Shown here in pieces: positions 10,452 through 20,657 of a stretch of 64,000 bases of DNA. Every line of letters begins with the position of its first letter. Position 1 is the stretch's first letter. Made by a program: the position numbers and the translations under genes. The notes under the pieces were generated by a model. The model did no database searches and was not told the origin of the DNA. It was given only the letters and a program-made list of their open reading frames with translations. The DNA is from Meira nashicola (Eukaryota; Basidiomycota; Exobasidiomycetes; Exobasidiales; Brachybasidiaceae), in NCBI GenBank assembly GCA_001600355.1, contig BCJU01000006.1, positions 59,803-123,802 on the forward strand, written 5' to 3'.

Positions 10452-12640
10452 ATGATGGAAAGAGAAGAACTTATACCAGATAGACGATCGCGTCCCGAGA
10501 AAAGCGAGAGAAAGAAGTACGTTGTAAAAGCATGCGATCGGTGTCGTAGACGCAAACAGCGATGTTCGGGCACTTTTCCTCGATGCTCATCATGTCAAAA
10601 TAGCGAACATGAATGTCGTTATAGAGAGGAAGGCGATCGGCGCAAGACAGGCTTAAATTGGCGAGAGGAAAGGAGAAGCCTTTTTGCAAGACTTACGGAA
10701 GTTGAGGAGCAATCTAAAAATGTTATGCATACCAGGCGCAAAGCAAAATCATTGAATACAAGTTCTAGACCTGAAAATAATCTTGGTAGATCAAGCTCCT
10801 CTTCACGTACTTCTGATATTCCAGACAGAGAATCACTAGACTTTATCGCAGAACACTATGAACCTGTGAAAGACTCTGATGGACAGGATGATTCCACTGG
10901 GCCCGATGAATTCGATGCTAGTGATGGTTCAGACTTAGAACCTTTTGGTACGGGAACTTTGGCTTTACATCCAAGCGGCAAGCTATACTTGAGCCCAGAG
11001 GGTACTTTTTACAGACCGGGTCAAATTCCTACAGTAGCACGATCAAGTGAAACTGTGTCGGAAGCGTCATCGATGCGAATGCCTTTGTCAACAATACCTC
11101 GACCATCTCACAGTCCTTCTTCAGATAGCACATTGTTGCATGCACCACCCATGCTAATCACCGAACCCTTTGCTTCTTTGGCAAGCCTGTCGTGGCAGGA
11201 TGAAGGCACGGATTTTACACCAGAATTACCTGCACCACCGGTCATAACACCAATGGCTCATCAATCTTTCTACTTACCAGGATGGCTTGAAAAGCAGCAA
11301 CACGAAAGATGGTTAAAAGCGTTCTTTCGTTCGACAGCCACATTTGGGATGAATTATTTTGAAGAAGAATTCATGCGGGCTATGCGTGAAGACCCCTTGA
11401 GTAAGCAGTTTTATTATTCGCCTCTTCTACATCTTGCTGCTCTGGGCATCGGAGCTCGATACGACCTTTCGAGAAACCCTGTACCTTCGAATGTCGAATT
11501 CCATAAGCGCGGGGAGGAATTGATCGAAGAAGCACAAAAGATGATGCTTTCAGAAGCTGAGAATCCATGTCTCGGAACTATCATTGGATTAATCATGCTC
11601 TCGATTTACTACTTCGGAATGATGAGAGATCAAGCTGCAACAAATGTCTATGCCATTGCTGCTTTTGCTGTGCAAGAATTCAGGCTCCATAGGCGCTGCG
11701 ATACACAATTAAAGCAGATCGGATTGTCACCTGGTGGAAAGTTAGATATAGCTAGGCGTGACGTCTTTGGGTTTTTTCAGAATTTTAGTTGCTGGTGGAC
11801 TAACTACTTCGGCAGGTCTTCCCTCAATCTTGCAGTAGAAACTGACCAAAAAGCTCCTTTCCTACACCGTAGCGGCAATACCACAACCTTTCTGATTTCG
11901 CTTTCCTTCCGTTTTCACTGTCATTTATCCCAAATTGGGCATGAACTAGTTTTTTGTCAACATGCTTGGCGTGCGAAGCCGCTCAAAAGGCTTGAATATG
12001 CGCGCAATCTCAGTAAAAAGCTTTTAAATTGGTATGTAAATTACAGTTCCATTACCTTTTTTTGAAATTTCTTACCCATCTTTTCGAATTCTCATTCCCC
12101 TTATCAGGCGAGCCACGCTGCCGGGTGAGCTTCAATGGCCACAAGCGTCCAAGGAAGATCATATGATACCAGGTGTAATATCGTTGCTTGGCATGTACAA
12201 TGCGTATGTCATAGAATTGCACAGACCTTACCTGCCATATTCGGAAAAATCTATTGTATGGCCTGAGACAACCAAGATTTGCTCGGCAGCAGCTGTAGAA
12301 ATGGTTGGCATAATTCGCTGGATCCGTGACTTTCATGGGATAGCTTCTGCACCACTGACTATTCAACAGTACGTACGTATGTAGATAGTCTTGCAGAGTA
12401 TGAGTGCTTACAATATCTTGCCTCCCGTTTCATCGCAACAGAATGATTCACGTTTCTGGTACAATGTTTGTTTTGCAAGCTGCAGGTCTTTGCGGTTCAT
12501 CTATAGATGAGGTCGAAGAAGCTCAACGGCATCTCACATACCTATTAAGGTGGTTAGACGAATTCAGTGAAGTTTGGCCTGCCGCAGCTCAAACCGCTGG
12601 ATCTATACGTGTTTTACGCGATCAACACTGCTTTTTATGA
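10452..12640 (+). CDS. Zn2Cys6 transcription factor with fungal MHR, three exons
   Basis: I read join(10452..12031,12108..12368,12442..12640), 679 residues; both introns (76 and 73 nt; GTATGT/CAG and GTACGT/CAG) restore phase. The zinc cluster uses C28, C31, C38, C45, C48 and C55 in ACDRCRRRKQRCSGTFPRC, followed by basic residues. An acidic, Ser-rich linker (about 100-270) leads into a middle homology region: FFRSTATFGMNYFEEEFMRAM, then LLHLAALGIGARYDLSRNP, and later GVISLLGMYNAYVIELHRPYL. The C-terminus (RWLDEFSEVWPAAAQTAGSIRVLRDQ) is characteristic of this regulator type. A second in-frame ATG lies immediately after the first. Its position next to the nitrilase/MFS pair makes it the natural candidate for binding the CGG sites in their promoter, but that is inference. 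Confidence 0.9.
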
Positions 12641-12837
12641 AATCTAAAAGGTATCTCCGTTCGACAGGATAATCGTTTAATACAAAAGCGGCAAAAATCT
12701 ACTCTCAATAAGTTCGATTCAGAAACAATCGCGCTTTTATTCGATCGTATTCTTTCGAATGAGCTTATATAATGTATAGTCTTTCTTTTTGGATTTCATC
12801 TTGCTAAACTTTCAATGATTTCCTAATCCCAGATCAA

Positions 12838-13200
12838 ATTCTTAAAATTGCAAATATTTCTGTCACTGCCATAGAATGCAAATATGCTGCGGGTGCATCA
12901 TAGGTTGATGTAAAATTTTGCATTTACCATTACCATCTAAACTGAAGATTTTGTAAGTAGCAATTGGACCAAATTTCATTGTATAATTGTATCTTATACC
13001 ATCAATGATTGCAGGATGTGCCCCTGATGAATTTGAATCAAAGTCTAGATAAGATAAATTTGAATAGGTTCTAATGTGGTTGGATCAAGCTTTTGTAAAG
13101 TTGGATTATGTGTACTTGTTATTAAATGTTATTCTGATAATCCTTTCTCTTCACGAAGGATTTACCAAATTTGAACTTCACATAAACAAGCCTTTCTGCG
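12838..13200 (-). pseudogene. Degraded carotenoid-cleavage oxygenase fragment
   Basis: Reading the minus strand through this spacer gives ordered blocks of a retinal-pigment-epithelium-65 / carotenoid oxygenase protein in alternating frames. These are THNPTLQKLDPTTLEPIQIY, then SGAHPAIIDGIRYNYTMKFG and GPIATYKIFSLDGNGKCKI, then YDAPAAYLHSMAVTEIFAIL. The last block contains the PAAYLHSMAVTE motif that carries one of the four iron-binding histidines in this family. At least two frameshifts and stop codons (TAG near 13055, TGA after the last block) interrupt it, and only about 100 of the usual 500-600 residues remain. The enzyme family cleaves carotenoids or stilbenoids. It is clearly non-functional. 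Confidence 0.7.
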
Positions 13201-13327
13201 AAATCTTGCAGATATATTCATTTTTTTTCAATTAATGAGCAATCCTTATTTCGTTCAACTTTTGAATAGAAAGAGGAATACAAATAGAAGCTAGCGAACC
13301 AATTACCGATATAGCAAGCAGTATGAC

Positions 13328-14377
13328 TTACTGTACTCGCACAATAACTTTCCCTTGCGTTCTTCCCCGTTGCATGTGCTTGAAAGCTTCTTGAGCTTCT
13401 TTGAATAGATAGATACTGTCGATGTGAATCGAGCCTACATCTAATTTGTGAGAAGCTTCTTCGAGCCATTCAGTATGCAAATCAAGATGAACAATATCGT
13501 AAGACTCTCCCAGCTGCAAACAACCTCTTGCCCATCGAACCCATTGTTTTATTGCAAAAATAGGAGAACGCAGATCATAGTAAGTAAATGGACCCCCCAT
13601 TATATCTCGACCAGTCTTATCCCCCACAATAGTAATATAGCGAGAATTACCTGGAATGCCAATGCATTCGATACCACCTACGCAGTCAATAATCGCATTT
13701 GGTTTGAACGCTGTTACTTTCTGACGAGTATTTTCGGCCGTGTAGTCAACATGATTGTCAACTTTAAGTTTTTCTTGTAGTAAAGCTTTATTACGCTTGG
13801 AGCTTGTTGTCAGCACTTGCCAGCCAGCCTCTTTGGCAAGCATGATCGTATACATGCCAACGGAGGAGCTACCCCCTAAAACAACTAGTTTTCCCGCTTT
13901 ATCACCGACTGATCTTTCTATTGAAGGTCTCACGCTTTCAATACACTTTTTCGCAGTTAGCCATACCAGAGGTATTGAGGCAGCTTCCTCGTGTGTCCAC
14001 CCTTTGGGTTTTCGTGTCAAGATTGTGCTTTTCGCATCTAGAACTGCAACAGTGGCCAACGTTCCAGTGTGAATTGGACTTAATGCAGACATACTCATTC
14101 CATAGACTTCCTCGCCCTCGTCAAAGCCCTCAGCCTTGATGATGTGTCCGCTAAAGTCATTTCCTATACCCCACTCTTTTCCAATATCTTGTCGACGCTT
14201 ACGTGGCAAATTCATAAGTTGAATATCGACAGGATTTAAAGCACATGCTTTTACGCTCACGATAATCTTGTTCTTTGCTTCTCGATTTGATGTTGGTAAA
14301 GCGAACTTGCCTAAACGGAGGTTTTCCGGATATGGACCTGTATAGACCCAAGCATCTGCCGTTGAACTTCCTGACAT
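13328..14377 (-). CDS. MDR-family NAD(P)H quinone oxidoreductase-like protein
   Basis: A 349-residue zinc-independent medium-chain dehydrogenase/reductase from the ATG at 14377 (A at -3). N-terminal GroES-like half with ACALNPVDIQLM and GNDFSGHIIKAEGFDEGEEVYG; Rossmann half with VVLGGSSSVGMYTIMLAKEAG, the nucleotide-binding loop; C-terminus ending GKVIVRVQ. Zinc ligands of classical alcohol dehydrogenases are absent. The layout resembles fungal relatives of RTN4IP1 and zeta-crystallin quinone oxidoreductases; the substrate is unknown. The frame continues upstream to an ATG at 14473, and a longer isoform would begin with a basic segment (KLYKRAIKYLHRHLKVKQF) resembling a mitochondrial presequence. 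The gene's upstream region carries one of two diverged direct repeats. Confidence 0.88.
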   Translation of the reverse strand: MSGSSTADAWVYTGPYPENLRLGKFALPTSNREAKNKIIVSVKACALNPVDIQLMNLPRKRRQDIGKEWGIGNDFSGHIIKAEGFDEGEEVYGMSMSALSPIHTGTLATVAVLDAKSTILTRKPKGWTHEEAASIPLVWLTAKKCIESVRPSIERSVGDKAGKLVVLGGSSSVGMYTIMLAKEAGWQVLTTSSKRNKALLQEKLKVDNHVDYTAENTRQKVTAFKPNAIIDCVGGIECIGIPGNSRYITIVGDKTGRDIMGGPFTYYDLRSPIFAIKQWVRWARGCLQLGESYDIVHLDLHTEWLEEASHKLDVGSIHIDSIYLFKEAQEAFKHMQRGRTQGKVIVRVQ

Positions 14378-14628
14378 TTTGAGCTGAGATGGATTATGAA
14401 ATTGTTTTACTTTGAGGTGACGATGCAAGTATTTTATGGCTCTTTTATACAATTTCATTCCTTCCACATCCATTCTACAGCAAGCTTTTTATCTGTAATT
14501 CACTCGTCTTAGAATGACATTTCACTGTTAGCGTATTTCACGGGATGCGTCAAGAGGCTGAAAGCGGAGTTAGCTATAACGCGTACGTAAAATAAATGGC
14601 CTGCTAGTAAAAGACAAGACTTTGTTTC

Positions 14629-14688
14629 CCGCTCGTGCATAGACATTCACATTCAAGACGCCAACGGACAAATAGTCCGCACTTGCAT
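14629..14688 (+). repeat. Direct repeat copy A
   Basis: Three blocks in fixed order, CCGCTCGTGCATAGACATT (14629), ACGCCAACGGACAA (14658) and AGTCCGCACTTGCAT (14674), recur in the same order and orientation at 16080-16147. Surrounding sequence is also partly similar, extending the unit to roughly 120 bp. It lies upstream of the MDR gene. Confidence 0.8.
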
Positions 14689-15028
14689 CTGTCGGGAGAG
14701 CACTGACACATATCTCCGAAACGGCAAAATCTTCTCCTTGCGAGAATTGTCCCTTTGTTTCGTTTCACCTGCTCAACTGAAAATGAAGTGACATCCACAG
14801 AATAGGATTAAAGTCGGGAACAGTTTGTAGATATGAAATAAGTGAATGCAAAGCACGCTGAATTTGTAAAGTTAGCTTCTTCACGCCTAAGCCACCAAAT
14901 TGGGCATTGAATATTATATAATTTAAGTTACTGTATATTTTTACTGATGTTTGTATTTCTCATTTTGTCAATGTCTTATAATTTCAGCCAGTCAACAGGA
15001 TCACGCGTTGCGTACTTGAGTAATATTA

Positions 15029-15820
15029 TTACAATTGAGCATTTTTCACAGAGGCAATCCAAGCTTTTTGAATCAAATCAACAATTTGTGTCGTTCTGCT
15101 GAGGAAGGGACTATGACCAGATTCCAAAGAAATGACAGAAATATCTTTTTTTCCTGTAGAGATGAGTTGATTAACCATTTCGTATTGGCAATCGATCGGT
15201 ATGCAATTGTCCAAAGTGCAAAAAACATACGTAATTGGAAGGTGAAGCCAGGAGGTATTCAAAGCAGGATCTGTAGAAGCTTTGATTGGATGCTTTACCA
15301 GACTAGCTTCAAGGCAAGTTGCGCGAAGTAGATCAATATCATTGTAAAAAGATTCAATTGCATTCGTTACCTCTCCATATCCGTCCTCGTCCACATTTAA
15401 ATTTAACAAAGATTCGTGTATGCTTATAAGATCGACTAAAGATTGTCCTAATCTAGGAAGAAATGCACAAAGATACATTAAATGTAAAATACCACCCGGT
15501 TTAGAAGCATGACATCTTGCACGAACTGAAAGTTGAGAATCAAGCCCTGATGTGATTACCATACCACCGTACGAATGACAAATTATGAGTAAATATCTTC
15601 CTTGATCGAGAAGTTGTTCTGCTTGAGCACGAATAAATTTTGCATCGTTCACCAGGCCAACAAAATTCATCTTTCCTTGAAAACTAGTCGGTAAACGGGG
15701 AGCAAAGACATCGAATCCATTTGCCTGCAGTGAATGCAAAAGTTCACGATAATGCATATCAGGTAAATGACATGCACCGTGAACAAAAAGGATGCTAGGC
15801 TGAATGTGTTTATTTATCAT
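15029..15820 (-). CDS. Alpha/beta hydrolase
   Basis: A 263-residue single-exon alpha/beta hydrolase without a signal peptide. The oxyanion-hole motif VHGACH (from residue 13) opens the fold, the nucleophile elbow is CHSYGG with S83, an acidic residue probably lies in CTLDNCIPI, and the catalytic His is H236 in ESGHSPF. This is the compact family that includes plant methylesterase/hydroxynitrile-lyase-like proteins and many fungal hydrolases; the substrate cannot be told. The gene sits between two diverged direct repeats and is antisense to the DHA1 transporter that follows. Confidence 0.88.
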   Translation of the reverse strand: MINKHIQPSILFVHGACHLPDMHYRELLHSLQANGFDVFAPRLPTSFQGKMNFVGLVNDAKFIRAQAEQLLDQGRYLLIICHSYGGMVITSGLDSQLSVRARCHASKPGGILHLMYLCAFLPRLGQSLVDLISIHESLLNLNVDEDGYGEVTNAIESFYNDIDLLRATCLEASLVKHPIKASTDPALNTSWLHLPITYVFCTLDNCIPIDCQYEMVNQLISTGKKDISVISLESGHSPFLSRTTQIVDLIQKAWIASVKNAQL

Positions 15821-16079
15821 ACTTTGTCCTTTTCAATTACTGACTTAAGTAAAGAGACGTTTTAAGAGTATGTCACGATTTAATTCTCTTTAAATATGAA
15901 ATAAGTCAAGTCCCACCTTTATAGCAATCTCCATTACTGTAAATGTACGTTTACTATTGGCAGATCACTATAACCGTATTTTAACAGCCAGTGTATGTCG
16001 AGAGGGAGTTTGGTTATAATGACGCGCTGCGCTGCGCACTAAATAAAAAGCCCGCGAATAAAAAGACGGACTTTATTTT

Positions 16080-16147
16080 CCGCTCTTGCATAGACATTTG
16101 ACTGAGAAACGCCAACGGACAACAGAAGAAAGAGTCCGCACTTGCAT
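16080..16147 (+). repeat. Direct repeat copy B
   Basis: Counterpart of the repeat at 14629-14688, with blocks CCGCTCTTGCATAGACATT (16080), ACGCCAACGGACAA (16109) and AGTCCGCACTTGCAT (16133). The spacer between blocks 2 and 3 is about 8 bases longer than in copy A. Just upstream (16022-16040) is a GC-rich GCGCTGCGCTGCGCA stretch. It lies upstream of the DHA1 transporter. Confidence 0.8.
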
Positions 16148-16274
16148 TTATCCGAGAAGATCTGGAAAGTATGTCATTAAACTGGTTCAGATTTATAGGT
16201 TTGAATAAAGATTGATAAATCATATAAGTATCACCAATCAAGCGAAGAAATACAATTATTTAGTAACAGACAAC

Positions 16275-17771
16275 ATGAGCGCTCCAATTGACATCATGGA
16301 ACTTCAGCACGATAAAGAATGTTTAAGCTTACAAGAACATACAGAGAATGAAAGTATTGGTAATCAGACTTCTGTGGAAGAAAACGCGCCATGTAAAACA
16401 GCATTGCCTCCTCAGGGAGAATATGATAACCCGCGCAATTGGACTACAATTAAAAAATTAAGAACAACATATATTGTTTGTTCTATGGCATTATCGTTAT
16501 CATATTCATCTTCTGCATACACTTCTTCTCGTGCAAAAATTATGGAAGCTTTTAATGTATCAAACGAAGTGTTTATTGCCGGTGTGGCTCTCTTTTTGGT
16601 AGGATTCGTGGTAGGACCTCTCTTCTTTGGACCGGCGGCGCAAGTCTTTGGTCATCGTGCTGTTTATACAATTACTTTTTTCGCCTTTACTGGATTCTCT
16701 TTTGGTGTTTCAGAGGCAAAAAGTATAACAACGATCCTAATTTGTCGATTCTTTGCTGCCATTTTTGGTTCTTCAGCTTTTAGTAATGCTCCAGCCACAA
16801 TTGGCGATATGGTTACTCCAAGAAACGCATATCTTTATATTATTAATTACGGTATTGCGGTTTTTGCTGGACCTATACTTGGACCATTGATAGGATCTTT
16901 TATCGATCAAAGAGCAGGTTGGCGTTGGAATTTACGAGTGCAAGGAATTTTCATTGGCTTAAATACGATTATCTGCTTTCTCTTTTTAAACGAAACCAAT
17001 CATCTTGTTTTACAAGCCAGAGCGCTAGAAGTGGAATCAAAAGCTGAACCCACCAAATCTCTCTCAAGAAGATTCAAAAAGGTTCTGCAATCTTACAAAG
17101 TCTTCCTATCTCAGCCATTCATCGTCTTATGCACCGAACCGGTAGTTCTATTGGTGGCAATTTACCTTGGCATTCTTTATGCAATTCTCTATCTTTCTTT
17201 CATGGTTGTCCCATTGGTTTTTATTGGTATCAGACACTTTTCCGCCGAGCAAAGTGGATTGATCTTCGTAAGTGCTTTGATCGGAGTAGGATTGAGTAAT
17301 GTAGTATGTTATTATTGTCAAGAAAAGTATACGATAGAGGCTTTGGCTAATTTACAACCTGGCCAAAGACCACCTCCCGAAATGCGTCTCCGTCAAACGA
17401 TGTGGACAAGTATATTTGCACCAATCGGATTGTTAATTTTTGCATGGACTGCTCCTTTTAATCACATTCATTGGATTGTACCTTGCATTGGATTGGGTAT
17501 CGCATTTTTCGGAATTTATAGCGTTTTTGCTTCTTTTATTCCTTATCTGGTAGAATACGGTGGTGTTCGTGCTCCGATCGTTATGGCTGGTCAAACTGCT
17601 TTACGTTGTATTATGGCCGCCGCTTTTCCACTCTTTGGCCGTCAACTTTTCACGCATTTAACAATTCAAGGTGGCACTAGCCTATTAGCCGGACTTGCTC
17701 TTCTTATGACACCTTTGGCTACTTTCTTTTATCGTTACGGAGCAAAATTAAGAGAACTTAACAAGGCTTGA
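16275..17771 (+). CDS. MFS DHA1-type drug/polyamine exporter
   Basis: A 498-residue, intronless 12-helix proton antiporter of the fungal DHA1 (Flu1/Tpo-like) family. I start at the ATG at 16275 (caacATGAGC). A hydrophilic, acidic N-terminus of about 70 residues precedes YDNPRNWTTIKKLRTTY, the family's hallmark before helix 1. Other signatures are FLVGFVVGPLFFGPAAQVFGHR around helices 2-3, the ICRFFAAIFGSSAFSNAPATIGDM segment, and GIAVFAGPILGPLIGSFI containing the antiporter motif C. It would export drugs, polyamines or organic acids at the plasma membrane. No secondary-metabolite backbone gene lies nearby. Its promoter holds direct repeat copy B. Confidence 0.92.
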   Translation: MSAPIDIMELQHDKECLSLQEHTENESIGNQTSVEENAPCKTALPPQGEYDNPRNWTTIKKLRTTYIVCSMALSLSYSSSAYTSSRAKIMEAFNVSNEVFIAGVALFLVGFVVGPLFFGPAAQVFGHRAVYTITFFAFTGFSFGVSEAKSITTILICRFFAAIFGSSAFSNAPATIGDMVTPRNAYLYIINYGIAVFAGPILGPLIGSFIDQRAGWRWNLRVQGIFIGLNTIICFLFLNETNHLVLQARALEVESKAEPTKSLSRRFKKVLQSYKVFLSQPFIVLCTEPVVLLVAIYLGILYAILYLSFMVVPLVFIGIRHFSAEQSGLIFVSALIGVGLSNVVCYYCQEKYTIEALANLQPGQRPPPEMRLRQTMWTSIFAPIGLLIFAWTAPFNHIHWIVPCIGLGIAFFGIYSVFASFIPYLVEYGGVRAPIVMAGQTALRCIMAAAFPLFGRQLFTHLTIQGGTSLLAGLALLMTPLATFFYRYGAKLRELNKA

Positions 17772-18535
17772 TACAATATATTGATATCGCGTCTACTATC
17801 TTACTGAATTGTATGATGAAATTCATCTCTGAATATCAATGCCTTATATGATAAGTCTTATTTAATCATTTTAGCCCCGCATCTTTTTCTGCACTACACG
17901 CCTGAACAATTACTAGCCTTTCGTGCCTGAGGCTCATGAACAGAAGCAGACATGTAGTAGTAGTAGTAGTAGTATTACGTGATGAGAGACCTTTTTTACC
18001 CGTGTATAATGCCAATCTATTGTAAAGGGCAGATTTTGATGCAGCTTTCAAACGCGTTCCCCTGCGAGAGATCTGTAACCCTATTTTGATATATCTACTA
18101 AATTGAAAGACGCTGCGATGCGTACTACAGCGTTTTCAGCCAAACTAAAAATACATGATTTCTTTTGGCGTTTCTGCAAGAACGGAGATCACCCTATCCT
18201 TTTTCCGTTCTTGCATTAGCGTATTTTACCAGTCTGTCAAAATGTCTAGGCCTTTTACCATAAAAAACAACCTAGCCTTACAGCAGCTCAAGCGTCATTT
18301 AATTTTCTTAGCCTCTTTTTGTATCACCGCTAGCGGACCGAAACTTAGACCAGAACCATGGGAAACAATTAATATACGCTTTCATTCATCTTTATGACGT
18401 GCATCATCTCTGTTCCTCGATCTCATATGTAGGCAAATATTTTTGTGCATTGAGAGAATAAACCTTATTGCCAGTCATTCTCATTCCCCTTTCTTCTTCA
18501 ATATCATCATAATCATCAATGCTAGTCTACGAAAT
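17772..18535. other. Intergenic with microsatellite and hairpin
   Basis: Seen here: a GTA trinucleotide run at about 17954-17974, and a perfect 12-bp inverted repeat TGCAAGAACGGA (18175-18186) / TCCGTTCTTGCA (18204-18215) with a 17-nt loop. No gene is supported. Confidence 0.6.
18175..18215. repeat. 12-bp perfect inverted repeat, 17-nt loop
   Basis: TGCAAGAACGGA and its exact reverse complement TCCGTTCTTGCA. The right arm resembles the TCCGCTCTTGCAT block of the direct repeats at 14.6 and 16.1 kb, so it may be a diverged third member. Confidence 0.7.
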
Positions 18536-20657
18536 ATGAGGGTGAAAGCATGTAAACGTTGGTGAGTAACTCTTACAGAACAAGGGAAAAAGTTGATTTA
18601 TTGATGCATTTTATTACAGCGCTCAACGTAAGATCAAGTGTGATAAGCAAATACCATGTAGTAACTGCATACGTCTTGGCGTTTCACGAACTTGTATTGC
18701 CAATAATCTGTCTTTTCAAGCATCTTCACTTCTTACCGCTGCCACTCCTCCCGAAACTTCGCAATTGCAGAAAAGGGAAAAGAATTCAAGAAGGATTGTC
18801 TGCGATCGTTGCGTTGAACGAAAAGTGTTTTGCGATAAAAAGTGTCCTTGCGGACCATGCGAACGATTACAAGTTCGTTGTCACTTCAGCGAAGGAATAC
18901 ATCATCAACGTCAAGAAAGCGTTATTTCACCTTGCAATAAGTATTTTGACAAAGTAGAAAAATTATTACCTCCTTCATACGTAATTGAGGAAATCTTTCA
19001 AGTCATTCATCAAGGCGATGTAAGTTGTAGAGGTGTTTTTTTTCTCCTGTTGAGCGGAATAGTTGAGCTGACCATTTGTAATTCTTTAGTTCATTTGGCA
19101 TTGGCCGTGCATCGATTCAAGTCGGATACTATCAATTTTGAACCGATTGAAAGACGACAGAGACCAAGTTATTATTACAGAGATGGCCTTTTTGTTTTGC
19201 TTTTTAGCTGCCACTTCATCTTTATTGCCTGCCGCACATTCCTGCCGAATAAAGAATAAGCAGTACATATCTAAGGATTCTAATATTCGATATAAGAAAG
19301 CCGCATTGGACCTACTCGAGCAAGATAATCGCTATGCATTCGCTTCTGATGATTCTACCCCTTTACTGGAATGTTGGGCTTATCATTTTTTATGGTGGGA
19401 TAGTATGATAAAAGTAGATTATAAAGAAACTATTCGATTTTGCGAACAATCTTTAATTTCTGCTGGAATAATAGATTTATTTGGAACGGCGTTTAATGAA
19501 GCACGTCAAATATGTGCTACTTCAACATTACAATCTACGATCGACCCAAGTAGAATGTCTATCGTGATTTTAGCATTAGACTTATTATTCTCAAATTCAC
19601 GGATCAGGTTCCTTTTACCTGGCTGTATCGCTGGCACACAATTAGAATCCTTCGTTCACATTGCAATGAGCTCTCTTCGACTTTGCACCTTTTTCCCTCC
19701 AGCTGAAAGGGCATTGTACATAATTCGTGCAGAGTTGACAATTTGGCTAAATCGAACTGATGACGTGATCGGAAAATTATTTGATGGAAATCGATCGATA
19801 TCAGAAGAGATTTTATCTGCTTCTCTCAGCCATATTCAATGGATAGAATGGAGATCGGCTTGCATTATTACCGAATTTCCTGAATTCTTTGGTTATCAAA
19901 TAGATGCGAACAAGATAGACGGTAAATTTCAACAATCTTCAAGTCCTGCTGATATCACTTTCCTTCAGCGTAACTTTTGTTTACGCACGAATGCACTAGC
20001 CCTTCAATGTGGAATTTTGCGTATCCTTCTCGCTTCACTAGACGATATAGAAGATAATTTCTTAATCAAAGCATTCGTTAAAGGACGAAGCCTCTTGGTG
20101 GAAATTGTGAAATCTTGGTGAGTAAAACTTAAAACCTGATCTTTATCTTTGTCAACTAAATTGATTGACTGACCCGCCTGCCTTTCCCCTTTTTAAATAT
20201 CAAAAGGGCTGCTCTCATTCGACTCGACTGGCTTCATCCCACCTTACGTTTTTCAGCTGTTCCTTTTGTGGAAGTCTCACTGAGTATTTTATACCAAGTG
20301 ATGCAAAAAGTTGATATAAATGAAATTTTTACAGAAAATACAACAACAACATCTCCGTTCAATCAGTCGCAAAAGCAAGAAAAATTTCAATGCTTATTTT
20401 GGATGAAGGATAATTTTTCCGTCATTTACGATTTCTTGACAGACGTAGGTATAAGTTGCCCTAGTTCAATGAATTTGAACATTGCATTTAACTCTATAAA
20501 GCTTTCTTCAAGCTCTATAGTTCGATTGGATCCATCATTATTGGAATTATACTTGAAGATACTATGTAGTCGAAATAATTTTAAAGAGCAAGAGAGGTTG
20601 ATATGGCAAGAAGAAGTTCATTCTTCTCAAGAGCATGCTGAGATATCCGAGATATAG
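18536..20657 (+). CDS. Transcription factor with two tandem Zn2Cys6 clusters, four exons
   Basis: I read join(18536..18561,18620..19019,19090..20117,20207..20657), 634 residues; all three introns (58, 70 and 89 nt) keep phase. Exon 1 is only 26 nt, and the codon for C9 is split by the first intron. Cluster 1: C6, C9, C16, C22, C25, C34 (CKRCAQRKIKCDKQIPCSNC). Cluster 2: C70, C73, C80, C86, C89, C96 (CDRCVERKVFCDKKCPCGPC). Both fit C-X2-C-X6-C-X5-C-X2-C-X6/8-C. A 35-residue linker joins them. The rest is a helical middle region (WIEWRSACIITEFPEFFGYQ) and an IRLDWLHPTLRF segment. A fragment related to its exon 3 is found at 2210-2700. No target is known. Two complete clusters in one polypeptide are unusual. 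Confidence 0.88.

Noticed and set aside
17954..17974. GTA triplet run considered as part of a CRISPR-like or tandem array
   Set aside because: It is a simple microsatellite with no spacers.
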